A stretch of 64,000 nucleotides of DNA from Betaproteobacteria bacterium RIFCSPLOWO2_12_FULL_68_20 (GCA_001770655.1 MERQ01000031.1:1-64000); one strand, 5' to 3'. Positions 1-11,374 are shown, counted from the stretch's first letter. Notes: a model not told the origin generated them from the sequence alone. Numbers and translations: made by a program.

Positions 1-939
1 GCTCCTCTCCAGCGCGCTGTCGCAACACTGAACGGGATCCTTCTCGTCAACCTCGGTACTCCGGCCGCCCCGACGGCGGCGGCGGTCCGGGACTTCCTCG
101 CCGAGTTCCTCGCCGACCCGCGCGTGGTCGAGCTGCCGCGCCTGCTGTGGCTGCCGATCCTGCACGGGCTCGTCCTGAACGTCCGCCCGGCGCGCTCGGC
201 GGCGAAGTACGCGGCGATCTGGAGCGCCGAAGGCTCGCCTCTCCTCGTGCACACAGCGCGCCAGGCGAAGCTGCTCGCCGGGCATGTGCCGGAGCGGGTC
301 GAGTTCGCGATGCGCTACGGCGAGCCTTCGATCGCCTCCGCGCTGCAACGGCTCAGGGGCTGCTCGCGGGTCCTCGTCGTTCCGCTCTACCCCCAGTACT
401 CGCGCAGCGCGACCGAAAGCGTGCGCGACATCGTCGGCCCTTCGAATCCGCTGGTCGAAAACTTCCACGATCATCCCGCGTACATCGCCGCGCTCGCCTG
501 CAACGTGCGCCGCCACTGGGACGCGCACGGCCGGGCGAGGATTCTCGTGATGAGCTTCCACGGCCTGCCGCGGCGCGCCGTCGAGCGCGGCGATCCCTAC
601 GCCAGCCAGTGCCGGGCCACCGCGCGCCTGCTCGCCGAGGCGCTCGGACTGGGGCCGAACGAATGGCTGGCAACGTTCCAGTCGCGCTTCGGTCTCGCCG
701 AATGGCTCAAGCCCTACACCGAACCCTCGCTGGTCGATCTGGCGCGGCGGGGCGTGTCGCGCGTGGACGTGGTCTGCCCGGGCTTCGTGTCGGACTGCCT
801 CGAGACGCTCGAGGAAATCGGCATCGCCGCCCGCCGCGCCTTTCTCGCCGCCGGCGGCAGGGAATTGCACCTCGTGCCCTGCCTCAATGAATCGCCGGAG
901 TGGATCGAGGCGCTCGCCGCCATCGGCGCGGCGAGGTGA
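1..939 (+). CDS. hemH: Ferrochelatase, 5' end outside the window
   Basis: Inserts Fe2+ into protoporphyrin IX, the last step of protoheme synthesis. The frame is open from base 1, giving 312 visible residues, and the ORF track's GTG at 124 is internal. Residues before it ([10 protein letters not shown]) are the typical ferrochelatase N-terminus, so the real start lies just left of the window. Visible family motifs are SFHGLP with the catalytic His, the FQSRFG segment, the [11 protein letters not shown] block and the C-terminal CLNESPEWI block. It ends 4 bases before the convergent livF stop. In related betaproteobacteria hemH commonly sits near grpE-dnaK; here a catabolic cassette separates them. 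Confidence 0.95.
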   Translation, partial: APLQRAVATLNGILLVNLGTPAAPTAAAVRDFLAEFLADPRVVELPRLLWLPILHGLVLNVRPARSAAKYAAIWSAEGSPLLVHTARQAKLLAGHVPERVEFAMRYGEPSIASALQRLRGCSRVLVVPLYPQYSRSATESVRDIVGPSNPLVENFHDHPAYIAALACNVRRHWDAHGRARILVMSFHGLPRRAVERGDPYASQCRATARLLAEALGLGPNEWLATFQSRFGLAEWLKPYTEPSLVDLARRGVSRVDVVCPGFVSDCLETLEEIGIAARRAFLAAGGRELHLVPCLNESPEWIEALAAIGAAR

Positions 940-943
940 CGAT

Positions 944-1661
<718 letters not shown>

Positions 1662-1669
<8 letters not shown>

Positions 1670-2435
1670 GGCGCTTCTGGCCGAGGTAGACCTCGCGCAC
1701 GCGCGGATCGGCCGAGATCTGGTCCGGCGAGCCCTCGACCAGGATGCGGCCGCCGACCATCACCAGGATGCGGCTGGCGAAGCGGAACACGACGTCCATG
1801 TCGTGCTCGATGAACAGCACCGTGATGTCCCGCGACAGGCCAGAAATCACGCCGAACAGCGCCCCGCTCTCGTCGCGCGGAACGCCGGCCGCCGGCTCGT
1901 CGAGCAGCAGCACCTTCGGCTTGGTGGCAAGCGCGAGCGCGATCTCGAGCAGCCGCTGCTGGCCGTAGGCAAGCTCGTGCGTCAGCCGGTAGCAATCGTC
2001 GGCAAGGTGCAGCGAGGCGAGAATCGCGTGGGCCTCCTCCACCGCCGCGCGATAGTCAGGCAGCCGCCGCCACCAGATCCCGCCGTGGCCCTGCCTTTCG
2101 CAGACCGCCAGGGCCACCGCCTCGAGCGCGCTCAGGTGCGGGAAAAGCGCATTGATCTGGAAGGTGCGTACCAGCCCGCGCTTCACCCTCGCGGCGGGCC
2201 CGAGCGCGGTGACCGCCTCGCCGCCGAGGAAGATCTGGCCGCGGTCGGGGCGCAGCATCCCGGTCATCAGGTTGATGAGCGTGGTCTTGCCGGCCCCGTT
2301 CGGCCCGATCAGCGCGTAGCGTGCGCCCTGCGGCAGCTCGAAGTCGATGCCGCTCGCGACCACGAGCGAACCGAAGCTCTTGTCGAGCCCGCGCGCGGCG
2401 AGAACGGCGCCCGTCACCGCGATCTGCGTCGCCAC
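1662..2435 (-). CDS. livG: Branched-chain amino acid type ABC transporter ATPase LivG
   Basis: Second ATPase of the LIV-type importer, 257 aa, the family's usual size. Walker A GPNGAGKTT is at residues 44-52. The signature is the LivG-type AYGQQRLLEIA rather than LSGGQ, followed by Walker B VLLLDEP. LivG proteins carry a longer helical insert than LivF, which matches the extra length. The gene overlaps livM by 22 nt and livF by 8 nt, placing it in the middle of a coupled operon. Confidence 0.93.
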
Positions 2436-3400
2436 GATTCGGTGAACCTGGCGAGCCCTCCGAGGATGCCGTTGGGCAGGAACATCACGACGGCGACCAG
2501 CAGCAGGCCGATCCAGAAATACCAGAACTGCGGGTTCACGCCCGAGAACTGGTCGCGCGCCACCATGTAGATGATCGCGCCCACGATGCCGCCGTACAGG
2601 CGTCCGGCCCCGCCCAGGATCAGGATCACCAGCACGTCCGCGGAGCGCTGGAAGGAAAGCGTCTCGAGCGAAACCGTCTCGGTCGTCTCGGCGATCAGGG
2701 CGCCGGCGATCCCGGCCATCACCGCGGCGATGGTGTAGATCTTGCGGATGTGCGCGCGGCTCGGCGCACCGATCGCCGGCATGCGCACTGGATTTTCGCG
2801 TATGCCGCGCAGCGAAAGACCGAAGGGCGAATGGATGATCCGCCGCGTCACCAGGAACGCGAGGAACAGGACGATCAGCGAATACGTGTAGGCGGTGCGG
2901 CCGTAGAGGTCGAAATTGAAATAATCCAGCAGCGGCCGGATGCGTACGCCCTGCAGCCCGTCCGCTCCCCCGGTGAGCCAGGACGCGCTATTGGCCGCCT
3001 CGTACAGCAGCAGGCCCAGGCCGAGGGTGATCATGATCAGCGCCAGGTGCCGGAAATAGGCGATGATCCAGCTCGTCGCGTAGCCGACGAGGCCTGCCAC
3101 CAGCGCCCCGGCCACCAGCAGCGAGAGCGGCTCGCCCCAGTAGAACTTGGAGAGGATTCCGGCGGTATAGGCGCCCAGGCCGAAGAACGCCGCGTGGCCG
3201 AGCGACACGACCCCGGCGTAGCCGAGGATGAGGTCGAGCGACAGCGCGAACAGCGCCGTGATCGCGATCTGGCTGGCGAGCTGCAGGTACTGCGGAAACA
3301 GCACGAACGGCAGCAGCGTCGAGAGCCAGAAGACGATTTCGACCCAGTGCCAGCGCGCCTGCTGCTGCAGGTAGGCGTGCGGCGCGGCGGCGCTCGCCAT
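2414..3400 (-). CDS. livM: LIV-type ABC transporter permease LivM
   Basis: Inner-membrane permease of the importer, 328 aa, with many hydrophobic segments. The N-terminus is an extra hydrophilic stretch before the first helix, as is common in LivM. The family block GYAGVVSLGHAAFFGLGAY is visible near residue 60, and a cytoplasmic EAA-like loop (RKIYTIAAVMAGIAGAL) lies in the C-terminal third. It starts directly after the livH stop without a gap and overlaps livG at its 3' end. It should pair with LivH to form the transmembrane channel. Confidence 0.92.
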   Translation of the reverse strand: MASAAAPHAYLQQQARWHWVEIVFWLSTLLPFVLFPQYLQLASQIAITALFALSLDLILGYAGVVSLGHAAFFGLGAYTAGILSKFYWGEPLSLLVAGALVAGLVGYATSWIIAYFRHLALIMITLGLGLLLYEAANSASWLTGGADGLQGVRIRPLLDYFNFDLYGRTAYTYSLIVLFLAFLVTRRIIHSPFGLSLRGIRENPVRMPAIGAPSRAHIRKIYTIAAVMAGIAGALIAETTETVSLETLSFQRSADVLVILILGGAGRLYGGIVGAIIYMVARDQFSGVNPQFWYFWIGLLLVAVVMFLPNGILGGLARFTESWRRRSR

Positions 3401-4264
3401 TCAGCGCTTCCCGAACAGGCCCGCCGGCCGCCACATCAGCACCCCGACCATGACCAGGTAGATCAGGAACGAGCCGAGCGCCGGGAAGTAGTACTTGCCG
3501 GCGATGTCGCTGATGCCGAGCACCGTGGCGGCGGCGAACGAGCCGCCGATCGAGGCGAGCCCCCCGACCGACACCACGATCAGCACGTAGACGAGGTAGG
3601 CGAAGGCGAAATCGGGGTCGAGGCCGACCATGGCGATCGCCAGCGAGCCGCCGAGTCCGGCGAGCCCGCTTCCCAGCGCGAAGGTGATGGCAAAGGCAAG
3701 GTTGACGTTGATGCCCAGGCCGCGCGCCATGCGCTGGTTGTCGACCGCCGCCCGGACCTGCGCACCGAAGCGCGTCCACTCCAGCCCGGCGACGAGGAGC
3801 AGCGTGACGACGAGCGCCGTGCCGATGAGGAACAGCCGGTAATAGGCGAAGTTGACGCCGAGGAACGTGAACGAGCCCGTGAAGTAATCCGGAAGCTGCA
3901 CCGGCTGCTGCACGGTTCCCCAGATGTACGCGGCCGAGGCCACCGACATGAAAACGACGCCGATCGTCAGCAGGACCTGGTCGAGCTCGCCCGCCCGGTA
4001 GGAGTGCCTGAAGAGCAACCGTTCCAGCACCACGCTCAGCGCGGCGGCGGCGACGAACGCCGCCGGCAGCGTGGCGAGGAACGGCCATCCGAGCCGGTCC
4101 ATCAGGGTGACCGTGACGTAGCCGCCGAGCATGCCGAAGCTGCCGTGCGCCAGGTTGATGAAGTTCATCATCCCGAGCGTCACCGACAGCCCGACCGACA
4201 GCAGGAACAGCAGCATGCCGTAGGCGAAGCCGTCGAACAGCACGCCGCCCAGCGAGGTCAGCAT
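3401..4264 (-). CDS. livH: LIV-type ABC transporter permease LivH
   Basis: Inner-membrane permease, 287 aa, with around eight hydrophobic segments. The N-terminal GLSVTLGMMNFINLAHG stretch is the hallmark of LivH permeases. It abuts livM exactly. Upstream is a 108-nt intercistronic region carrying two stem-loops that separates it from the receptor genes, which would allow the receptors to be expressed at a higher level than the membrane parts. Confidence 0.93.
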   Translation of the reverse strand: MLTSLGGVLFDGFAYGMLLFLLSVGLSVTLGMMNFINLAHGSFGMLGGYVTVTLMDRLGWPFLATLPAAFVAAAALSVVLERLLFRHSYRAGELDQVLLTIGVVFMSVASAAYIWGTVQQPVQLPDYFTGSFTFLGVNFAYYRLFLIGTALVVTLLLVAGLEWTRFGAQVRAAVDNQRMARGLGINVNLAFAITFALGSGLAGLGGSLAIAMVGLDPDFAFAYLVYVLIVVSVGGLASIGGSFAAATVLGISDIAGKYYFPALGSFLIYLVMVGVLMWRPAGLFGKR

Positions 4265-4298
4265 TCGGCTTGATTCTCTCTATGCAGATTGCACATCG

Positions 4299-4336
4299 CG
4301 CGCGATGAGCGGCGCTTGCGTCCGCTCCATCGCGCG
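4299..4336 (-). other. Stem-loop 1 between receptor gene and livH
   Basis: Inverted repeat CGCGCGATGAGCGG / CCGCTCCATCGCGCG around a 9-nt loop, with a single bulged C. No T-tract follows on the transcribed (minus) strand, so it is more likely an mRNA-stabilising or processing structure than an intrinsic terminator. Confidence 0.6.
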
Positions 4337-4339
4337 CAG

Positions 4340-4371
4340 TTAAGGCGGCGCGCCTCGTGCGCCGCTCTTAA
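4340..4371 (-). other. Stem-loop 2 just after the receptor stop codon
   Basis: Inverted repeat TTAAGGCGGCGC / GCGCCGCTCTTAA with one bulged T and a 7-nt loop. It begins one base past the TAG stop of the receptor gene. Such 3' stem-loops protect upstream mRNA from 3' exonucleases in other binding-protein operons. That role is inferred here. Confidence 0.6.
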
Positions 4372-4372
4372 C

Positions 4373-5554
4373 CTATTTCTTCATCCTGGCCTTGAACGGA
4401 TCCTTGACGTTCTCGACCTTGTCGAACTCCACGTTCAGAAGCTGCCCTCCGACCTTCTCGACGCGCCGGATGTAGACCGTCTGCACGATGTCGCGCGTCT
4501 CCGGGTCGATCGAGATCGGGCCGCGCGGGCTTTCCCACTTCATGCCCTTGGCCGCCGCGATCAGCGCGTCGCCGTCGGTATTGCCCTTGGTCTTCTTCAG
4601 CGTCTCGTAGATGAGATGCATGCCGTCCCAGCCGCCTACCGCGTAGATGTTGGGGTTGCGGTTGTACTCGGCGTTGTAGGCCTTGACGAACTCGCGGTTC
4701 ATCGCCGACTGATGGTTGTGGTCGTAGTGGTAGACCGTGACGATGCCGAGCGACGCATCGCCCATGGTCTTGCGCGCCTCGTCCTCGGTCAGCTCACCCA
4801 TGCCGAAGATCTTGGTCTTCGCCGTATCGACGCCGCGCTCGGCGAGCGCCCGGCCGAGCGCCGACGGCTGCGTGCCGCCGGGAATGAACACGTAGATCGC
4901 CTCGGGGTTGATGTCCTTGGCGCGCTGCACGAACGCCGAGAAATCCGGGTTGGCGACCGGCATGCGCACCGAGCCGACGATCTCGCCGCCCGCCTCCTTG
5001 AAGCCGCGCTGGAACGCGCCTTCCGCGTCGTGGCCGGGACCGTAGTCCGACACCATCGTGTAGACCTTCTTGACGCCGGCTTTCTTCGCCGCCCAGGTGC
5101 CGAAGGTCTCGTTCAACTGCGGCAGCGTGGTCGAGGTGCGTGCCATGTAGGGCGACTTGGTGGTGATGATCGCGGTCGCGGCGTTCATGATCACCGTGAA
5201 CTTCTTCGCCTCGGCCGATACATCGCCCACCGCGAGGGCGTTGGGCGTGAGCACCAGGCCGGCGATGATGTCGACCTTGTCGCGCACCACCAGTTCCTGG
5301 GCAAGCCGCTTGGCGAGCGGCGGCGCGATGCCGCCGGTGTCCTTGCGGATGAACTCGAGCTTCTTGCCGGCCACCGTGTCGCCGTGCTGCTTGACGTAGA
5401 GCTTTACGGCGTTGTCCATCTGCGCGGCGGGATCGGCGAACTGCCCGGAATAGGACATGATCAGCCCGATCTTGATCGTGCCCTGCGAATATGCGGGCGC
5501 GGCGGCGGCAAGCGCCGCGGCGAGGCTGCTGGCTGCAATGAAAAGCTTGCTCAT
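4373..5554 (-). CDS. Periplasmic substrate-binding protein of LIV-type importer (copy 1)
   Basis: Receptor of the periplasmic-binding-protein type 1 (LivK/Peripla_BP_6) family, 393 aa. It has a signal peptide of about 23 residues ending APAYS-Q. It is a close paralogue of the next gene upstream, and both carry the block RKDTGGIAPP. A good Shine-Dalgarno (AAGGAGGAG) lies 3-4 nt before the ATG and abuts the upstream paralogue's stop codon. Proteins of this subgroup often bind aromatic or other carboxylates. The ligand cannot be read from the sequence, but the dioxygenase and LigC-like neighbours favour an aromatic acid. Confidence 0.9.
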   Translation of the reverse strand: MSKLFIAASSLAAALAAAAPAYSQGTIKIGLIMSYSGQFADPAAQMDNAVKLYVKQHGDTVAGKKLEFIRKDTGGIAPPLAKRLAQELVVRDKVDIIAGLVLTPNALAVGDVSAEAKKFTVIMNAATAIITTKSPYMARTSTTLPQLNETFGTWAAKKAGVKKVYTMVSDYGPGHDAEGAFQRGFKEAGGEIVGSVRMPVANPDFSAFVQRAKDINPEAIYVFIPGGTQPSALGRALAERGVDTAKTKIFGMGELTEDEARKTMGDASLGIVTVYHYDHNHQSAMNREFVKAYNAEYNRNPNIYAVGGWDGMHLIYETLKKTKGNTDGDALIAAAKGMKWESPRGPISIDPETRDIVQTVYIRRVEKVGGQLLNVEFDKVENVKDPFKARMKK

Positions 5555-5564
5555 GGACTCCTCC

Positions 5565-6737
5565 TTATTTCATCCTGGCCTTGACCGGGTCCTTCACGTT
5601 CTCGATCTTGTCGAACTCCACGTTGACGAGCTTGCCGCCGACTTTTTCGACCCGGCGCAAGTACACCGTCTGGATCACGTCGCGCGTCTCCGGGTCGATC
5701 ACCATCGGGCCGCGCGGGCTCTGCCACTTCATGCCCTTGGCCGCCGCGATCAGCGAATCGCCGTCGGTCTTGCCGCCGGTCTTCTTCAGCACTTCGAAGA
5801 TCAGGTGGATCTGGTCCCAGCCGGCGATCGAGAACAGGTCCGGGTTGCGGCCGCCGTATGCTTCGTTGTAGGCCTTCACGTACGCCCGGTTCATCGGGCT
5901 GTTCAGGTTGTAGTCGTAGTTCGCGACCGTGACGATGCCGAGCGCCGCATCGCCCATGCTCCTGAGCGCGTTGTCGTCGGTGAGCACCTCCTGCCCGAGC
6001 AGCTGCTTCGCCTGGATGCCGCGCTCGAACAGCGCCTTGCCGACCGCGGCCGGCTGCGTGCCGCCCGGGGTCCAGACCAGCATCGCTTCCGGGTTGAGGT
6101 CCTTCGCCCGCTGCACGAACGCCGAGAAATCCGGGTTGGCGATCGGCATGCGCACCGAGCCGATGATCTCGCCGCCCGCCTCCTTGAAGCCGCGGTGGAA
6201 CGCGCCTTCCGCGTCGTGGCCGGGACCGTAGTCGGTCACCATCGTGTAGACCTTCTTCAGCTTGCCCGTCGTCGCCGCCCACTTGCCGAGGCTCTCTTGC
6301 AGCTGCGGAATGGTGACCGAGGTGCGCGTCATGTACGGCGACTTGGTGGTGATGATCGAGGTGGCGGCGAAGATCACCGTGAATTTCTTCGCCTCGGTGG
6401 AGATGTCGGCGACCGCCAGCGCATTCGGCGTGAGGATCAGCCCGGCGAGGATGTCGACCTTGTCGCGCACTACCAGCTCCTGCGCGAGGCGCTTGGCCAC
6501 CGGGGGCGCGATGCCGCCCGTGTCCTTGCGGACGAACTCGATCTTCTTGCCGGCGACCGTGTCGCCGTGCTGCTTGAGGTACAGCTTGATCGAGTTCTCG
6601 AGCTGCGTCGCCGTGTCGGCGAACTGGCCCGAATAGGGCAGGATCAGACCGATCTTGACGGTCTGCTGGGCGTGGATCGAGCCGGCCGCGAACAGCGCCG
6701 CAGTGACGCCGGCGAGCTTGACGAGCATGGTGCGCAT
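5565..6737 (-). CDS. Periplasmic substrate-binding protein of LIV-type importer (copy 2)
   Basis: A 390-aa LivK-family receptor with signal peptide MRTMLVKLAGVTAALFAAGS ending IHA-QQ. It is a tandem duplicate of the downstream receptor, colinear along the whole length. The Shine-Dalgarno GGAGGGGAGTC precedes the ATG at 6737; a second in-frame ATG nine bases downstream is less well placed. It is the first gene of the transporter part and has its own candidate promoter. Two receptors sharing one permease suggest either a broadened ligand range or a dosage effect. Confidence 0.9.
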   Translation of the reverse strand: MRTMLVKLAGVTAALFAAGSIHAQQTVKIGLILPYSGQFADTATQLENSIKLYLKQHGDTVAGKKIEFVRKDTGGIAPPVAKRLAQELVVRDKVDILAGLILTPNALAVADISTEAKKFTVIFAATSIITTKSPYMTRTSVTIPQLQESLGKWAATTGKLKKVYTMVTDYGPGHDAEGAFHRGFKEAGGEIIGSVRMPIANPDFSAFVQRAKDLNPEAMLVWTPGGTQPAAVGKALFERGIQAKQLLGQEVLTDDNALRSMGDAALGIVTVANYDYNLNSPMNRAYVKAYNEAYGGRNPDLFSIAGWDQIHLIFEVLKKTGGKTDGDSLIAAAKGMKWQSPRGPMVIDPETRDVIQTVYLRRVEKVGGKLVNVEFDKIENVKDPVKARMK

Positions 6738-6769
6738 GACTCCCCTCCTCCAGAGGATGCGGCCTTAAC

Positions 6770-6800
6770 GCCGCGCGAGCATTGTACTCAGCCGCGCGGC
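6770..6800 (-). promoter_or_regulatory. Candidate promoter/operator upstream of the receptor genes
   Basis: Perfect inverted repeat GCCGCGCG / CGCGCGGC separated by 15 nt. The spacer contains TACAAT on the minus strand (ATTGTA at 6781-6786), a good -10 element. No convincing -35 hexamer is found 16-18 nt upstream, as expected if an activator were needed. The position fits an operator flanking the -10 box of a promoter internal to the cassette. Confidence 0.4.
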
Positions 6801-6832
6801 AAAGGATAGAGGTGGAAGCGTCCCACTCCCCT

Positions 6833-7819
6833 TCAGCGCCACCGGCCGAACGACCACCCGCCGCCGGTGCCCGCCGGCGAGCGATAGGCCGCGACGTAGT
6901 CGATCAACTCGAACTGCAGGTGCTCCGCGGTGCCCGCCGCGACGATCCAGTTCCTGGCCTCGGAATTACCAGAGTTCAGCAGCGGCAGCGGCAAGCCGAA
7001 CAGGGCTTTCGTGTCGCGCTTCTCGAAGGCGGCGAGGATCCTGCGGTCGAGAGCCTCGTCGACCACGAAGTGGCTCAGACCGCCCGAACCGATGACCGCG
7101 ACGCGCGCATCCTCGTTCCAGCTCTCGATCGCGCGGCGCAGCGCCTGGCCGTACTGGTAGCAGCGCTTCGGCGAGGGCTGGTTGGGCGGGAAATAGGTGT
7201 TGACCAGCACCGGCACGATCGGCAGCACGGCCCCGTTGAAGATGCGCCCGTACATGAAGGCGAAAGCGTGGCCCATGCCCATGCCTTCCTTGACGTACTT
7301 GCCGTACGCGACGTCGATGCCCTGCTCCATCAGGTCCTCGATGAGGTGCTTGGCGAGCTTTGAGGCCACCGGGTAGCTCGTTTCCTCGGTGCCGTAGGCC
7401 CAGGCCGCCATGCGCACGGTCGGGAACACGTTTTCCTTGAAGATGCGCGGCTGGCTGGGAATGGTGTCGCCCCAGTAGATCATCAGCGGCGGCATGTTGT
7501 CGTGGTGGATGAGCTCCTCCTGGTCGTCGCCGACAACCACCAGGATGTCCACCTTGTGCTCCTTCAGCGCGCCGCTCACCGCGGCGACGCCCTTCTGCAG
7601 GCGCTCGAACTTGGACTTGAACACGTCCACCGACATCTCCTCGCTCGCGATGCGCGGGTCGGCCCGCTTCAGCAGCTCCTGGTAGGAGATATGCCTGCCT
7701 TCGCCGTCGATCAGGTGCGGGCTGGTCTGGTCGGCGCGCCCGAGGTCGGCCCACTTCTCGGCGGGGAAGCTGAGTTGAGGGCTGTGCGAAACGCCGAGCC
7801 CGAGGACGATCTTGGCCAT
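6833..7819 (-). CDS. Class III extradiol ring-cleavage dioxygenase (LigB-like)
   Basis: Non-haem Fe(II) dioxygenase of the LigB fold, 328 aa from the ATG at 7819; the ORF track extends far upstream only because that frame is open. Expected active-site positions are present: His12 in VSHSPQL, a His pair near 105 (IHHDN), His250 in SGGLSH and Glu287 in GNSEARN. The start shares one base with the stop of the LigC-like gene (TGATG). That partner suggests protocatechuate 4,5- or gallate-type cleavage. No small LigA-type alpha subunit is visible in the window. The exact substrate is uncertain. Confidence 0.82.
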   Translation of the reverse strand: MAKIVLGLGVSHSPQLSFPAEKWADLGRADQTSPHLIDGEGRHISYQELLKRADPRIASEEMSVDVFKSKFERLQKGVAAVSGALKEHKVDILVVVGDDQEELIHHDNMPPLMIYWGDTIPSQPRIFKENVFPTVRMAAWAYGTEETSYPVASKLAKHLIEDLMEQGIDVAYGKYVKEGMGMGHAFAFMYGRIFNGAVLPIVPVLVNTYFPPNQPSPKRCYQYGQALRRAIESWNEDARVAVIGSGGLSHFVVDEALDRRILAAFEKRDTKALFGLPLPLLNSGNSEARNWIVAAGTAEHLQFELIDYVAAYRSPAGTGGGWSFGRWR

Positions 7820-8757
7820 CAGGATTTCCTCATTGCCTTGTCGATTCTGTCCAGCAGCGCCATGGTCGGCGCGCAGCTCGCCGCGCTCGACTCGGGCTGG
7901 CGTCGCTCGCGGATCGCGCTGACGAACTCGACGTCCTGCCGGTCGAACGCCGGCGTCGCATCGAGCGCCACCTCCTTGCCCTCGCCGTCGGTCATCGAGT
8001 CGCGGTACACCTTGTAGGTGTCTTCCTCGCCGATGTAGCGGTAGAAGCCCCCGAACGGGCCCTTGTTGTTGAAGGACAGCGCCATGCTGACCACCGTCCC
8101 GGTCTTCCTCGAGCGCATGCCGATGGTCATGTCCATCGGGATCCTGAGCGCGCGGTGATTCGGCCCCTTCTGGCCCCACGCCCTCATGTTCGCGTCGCCC
8201 GTCAGCCAGTACGCCAGGTCCACCGAATGGCAGGCGTGGTGCCACAGGAGGTTGTCCACCCAGGAGCGCTGCCGGCCCAGCATGTTGAGATTGGTGCGGC
8301 GGAAGAAATAGGTCTCGACCACCATGTGCAGCAGGTGAAAGCTGCCCTCCTTGATGCGGCGCCGGATTTCGCGGTGCGGCGAGGCGAAGCGCCGCGTGTG
8401 CGTCACCATGCAGACCCTTTTCGCCTTCTTCGCCGCGGCGACCATGCGGTTCGCGTCGCGCGCGTTCAGGCTCATCGGGATCTCCACCTGGACGTGCTTG
8501 CCGCGCGCCAGGGCGAGCAGCGTCTGCTCGGCGTGCAGGCTGCTCGGCGTGGTGAGGATCACCGCCTCCACTCCCGGCCGGTCGATGCACTCCTCCAGGC
8601 GAGTCGACGTGTGCGGGATGTTCCACTTCGCCGCGAACGCCTGGCCGCTCTCCGGAGTGCGGCTGTTGACCGACACCAGTTCCACGCCCTGGATCTTCTG
8701 CAGGGCCTTGACGTGGACCTCGCCCATCGCGCCGGTGCCGGCGAGACAGATCTTCAT
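7819..8757 (-). CDS. ligC: Gfo/Idh/MocA dehydrogenase, LigC-like (4-carboxy-2-hydroxymuconate-6-semialdehyde dehydrogenase)
   Basis: NAD(P)-dependent oxidoreductase of 312 aa. The N-terminal Rossmann motif is GTGAMGEVH. Blocks characteristic of LigC/PmdC as I recall them include VQVEIP, THTRRF, TYFFRR and LLWHHACHSVDL. LigC oxidises the ring-cleavage product of the protocatechuate 4,5 pathway to 2-pyrone-4,6-dicarboxylate. The ATG at 8757 is preferred over the adjacent GTG at 8760 because GAGGGAG sits about 7 nt upstream. Its stop overlaps the dioxygenase start, so the two enzymes are probably made together. It is divergent from grpE. Confidence 0.8.
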   Translation of the reverse strand: MKICLAGTGAMGEVHVKALQKIQGVELVSVNSRTPESGQAFAAKWNIPHTSTRLEECIDRPGVEAVILTTPSSLHAEQTLLALARGKHVQVEIPMSLNARDANRMVAAAKKAKRVCMVTHTRRFASPHREIRRRIKEGSFHLLHMVVETYFFRRTNLNMLGRQRSWVDNLLWHHACHSVDLAYWLTGDANMRAWGQKGPNHRALRIPMDMTIGMRSRKTGTVVSMALSFNNKGPFGGFYRYIGEEDTYKVYRDSMTDGEGKEVALDATPAFDRQDVEFVSAIRERRQPESSAASCAPTMALLDRIDKAMRKS

Positions 8758-8823
8758 CACGCTGCTCCCTCGATTTTCGAGGCGGTATGATGCCGCAATT
8801 CTCGCGTGACGAGATGAAATCGA

Positions 8824-8851
8824 CTTGAAACGGGGGCAGGCGACCCCAAGT
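8824..8851 (+). promoter_or_regulatory. Sigma-32 (RpoH)-like heat-shock promoter of grpE-dnaK-dnaJ
   Basis: CTTGAAA (8824-8830), 13-nt spacer, CCCCAAGT (8844-8851), close to the RpoH consensus CTTGAAA-N11-16-CCCCATnT. Transcription would begin about 7 nt downstream, at or just before the grpE ATG at 8860, so the transcript may be leaderless. No CIRCE element (HrcA operator) is seen. Confidence 0.75.
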
Positions 8852-8859
8852 CAACCGCA

Positions 8860-9429
8860 ATGTCGGAACCGAACCCTGAGTCCGAGACGCCGCAGGAACA
8901 GGCCCCGGCCGAGAAGTCGCTCGAAGAGCTTCTCGCCGAGGCGCAGGCGCGCATCGAGCAGCAGCGCGAGCAGATGATGCGCGCGCTCGCCGACGCGGAC
9001 AACGCGCGCAAGCGCGCCCGGGCCGAGGCGGCGGCGCTGCAGAAGTACGCGGTCGAGCGCCTGGCCGAGAGCCTGCTGCCTGTCGCCGACAGCCTGGAGG
9101 CGGCGCTGGGCGCCGGCAACGCCAGCGTGGAGGCGCTGCGCAGCGGGGTCGAGCTGACCCTCCGGCAGCTGCGCGGCGCGCTCGAGAAGGCGAGCGTGAG
9201 CGAGATCGCGCCCGCGCCGGGCGAGCGCTTCGATCCGCACCGGCACCAGGCGGTGGCGGTCCTGGAAGCCGGGGCCGAGCCGAACACCATCGTGTCGGTC
9301 ATGCAGAAGGGCTACGTCCTGCATGACAGGGTGATTCGCCCGGCGCTGGTGACCGTGGCGAAAGCGCTTGAAAGCGGGGCGGGAAACCCCATCTCCGAGA
9401 GTGACTTGAACACGAATTCGGGGACCTGA
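8860..9429 (+). CDS. grpE: Nucleotide exchange factor GrpE
   Basis: Co-chaperone that releases ADP from DnaK. It has 189 aa: an acidic N-terminal tail, a long coiled-coil region (about residues 20-75) and the C-terminal beta-wing ending with the canonical [18 protein letters not shown] block. The ATG at 8860 is the only usable start, because an in-frame TGA lies 43 bases upstream and no ATG, GTG or TTG falls between. No Shine-Dalgarno is placed correctly, and the heat-shock promoter ends 9 bases before the ATG. dnaK follows after one base. Confidence 0.96.
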   Translation: MSEPNPESETPQEQAPAEKSLEELLAEAQARIEQQREQMMRALADADNARKRARAEAAALQKYAVERLAESLLPVADSLEAALGAGNASVEALRSGVELTLRQLRGALEKASVSEIAPAPGERFDPHRHQAVAVLEAGAEPNTIVSVMQKGYVLHDRVIRPALVTVAKALESGAGNPISESDLNTNSGT

Positions 9430-9430
9430 C

Positions 9431-11374
<1,944 letters not shown>

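Noticed and set aside
2321-4273. 650-aa plus-strand ORF opposite livM/livH
   Set aside because: Antisense shadow of permease genes, rich in Arg, Glu and His.
8761-8859. CIRCE (HrcA) operator upstream of grpE
   Set aside because: No TTAGCACTC-N9-GAGTGCTAA pattern is present; the sigma-32-like promoter explains regulation.
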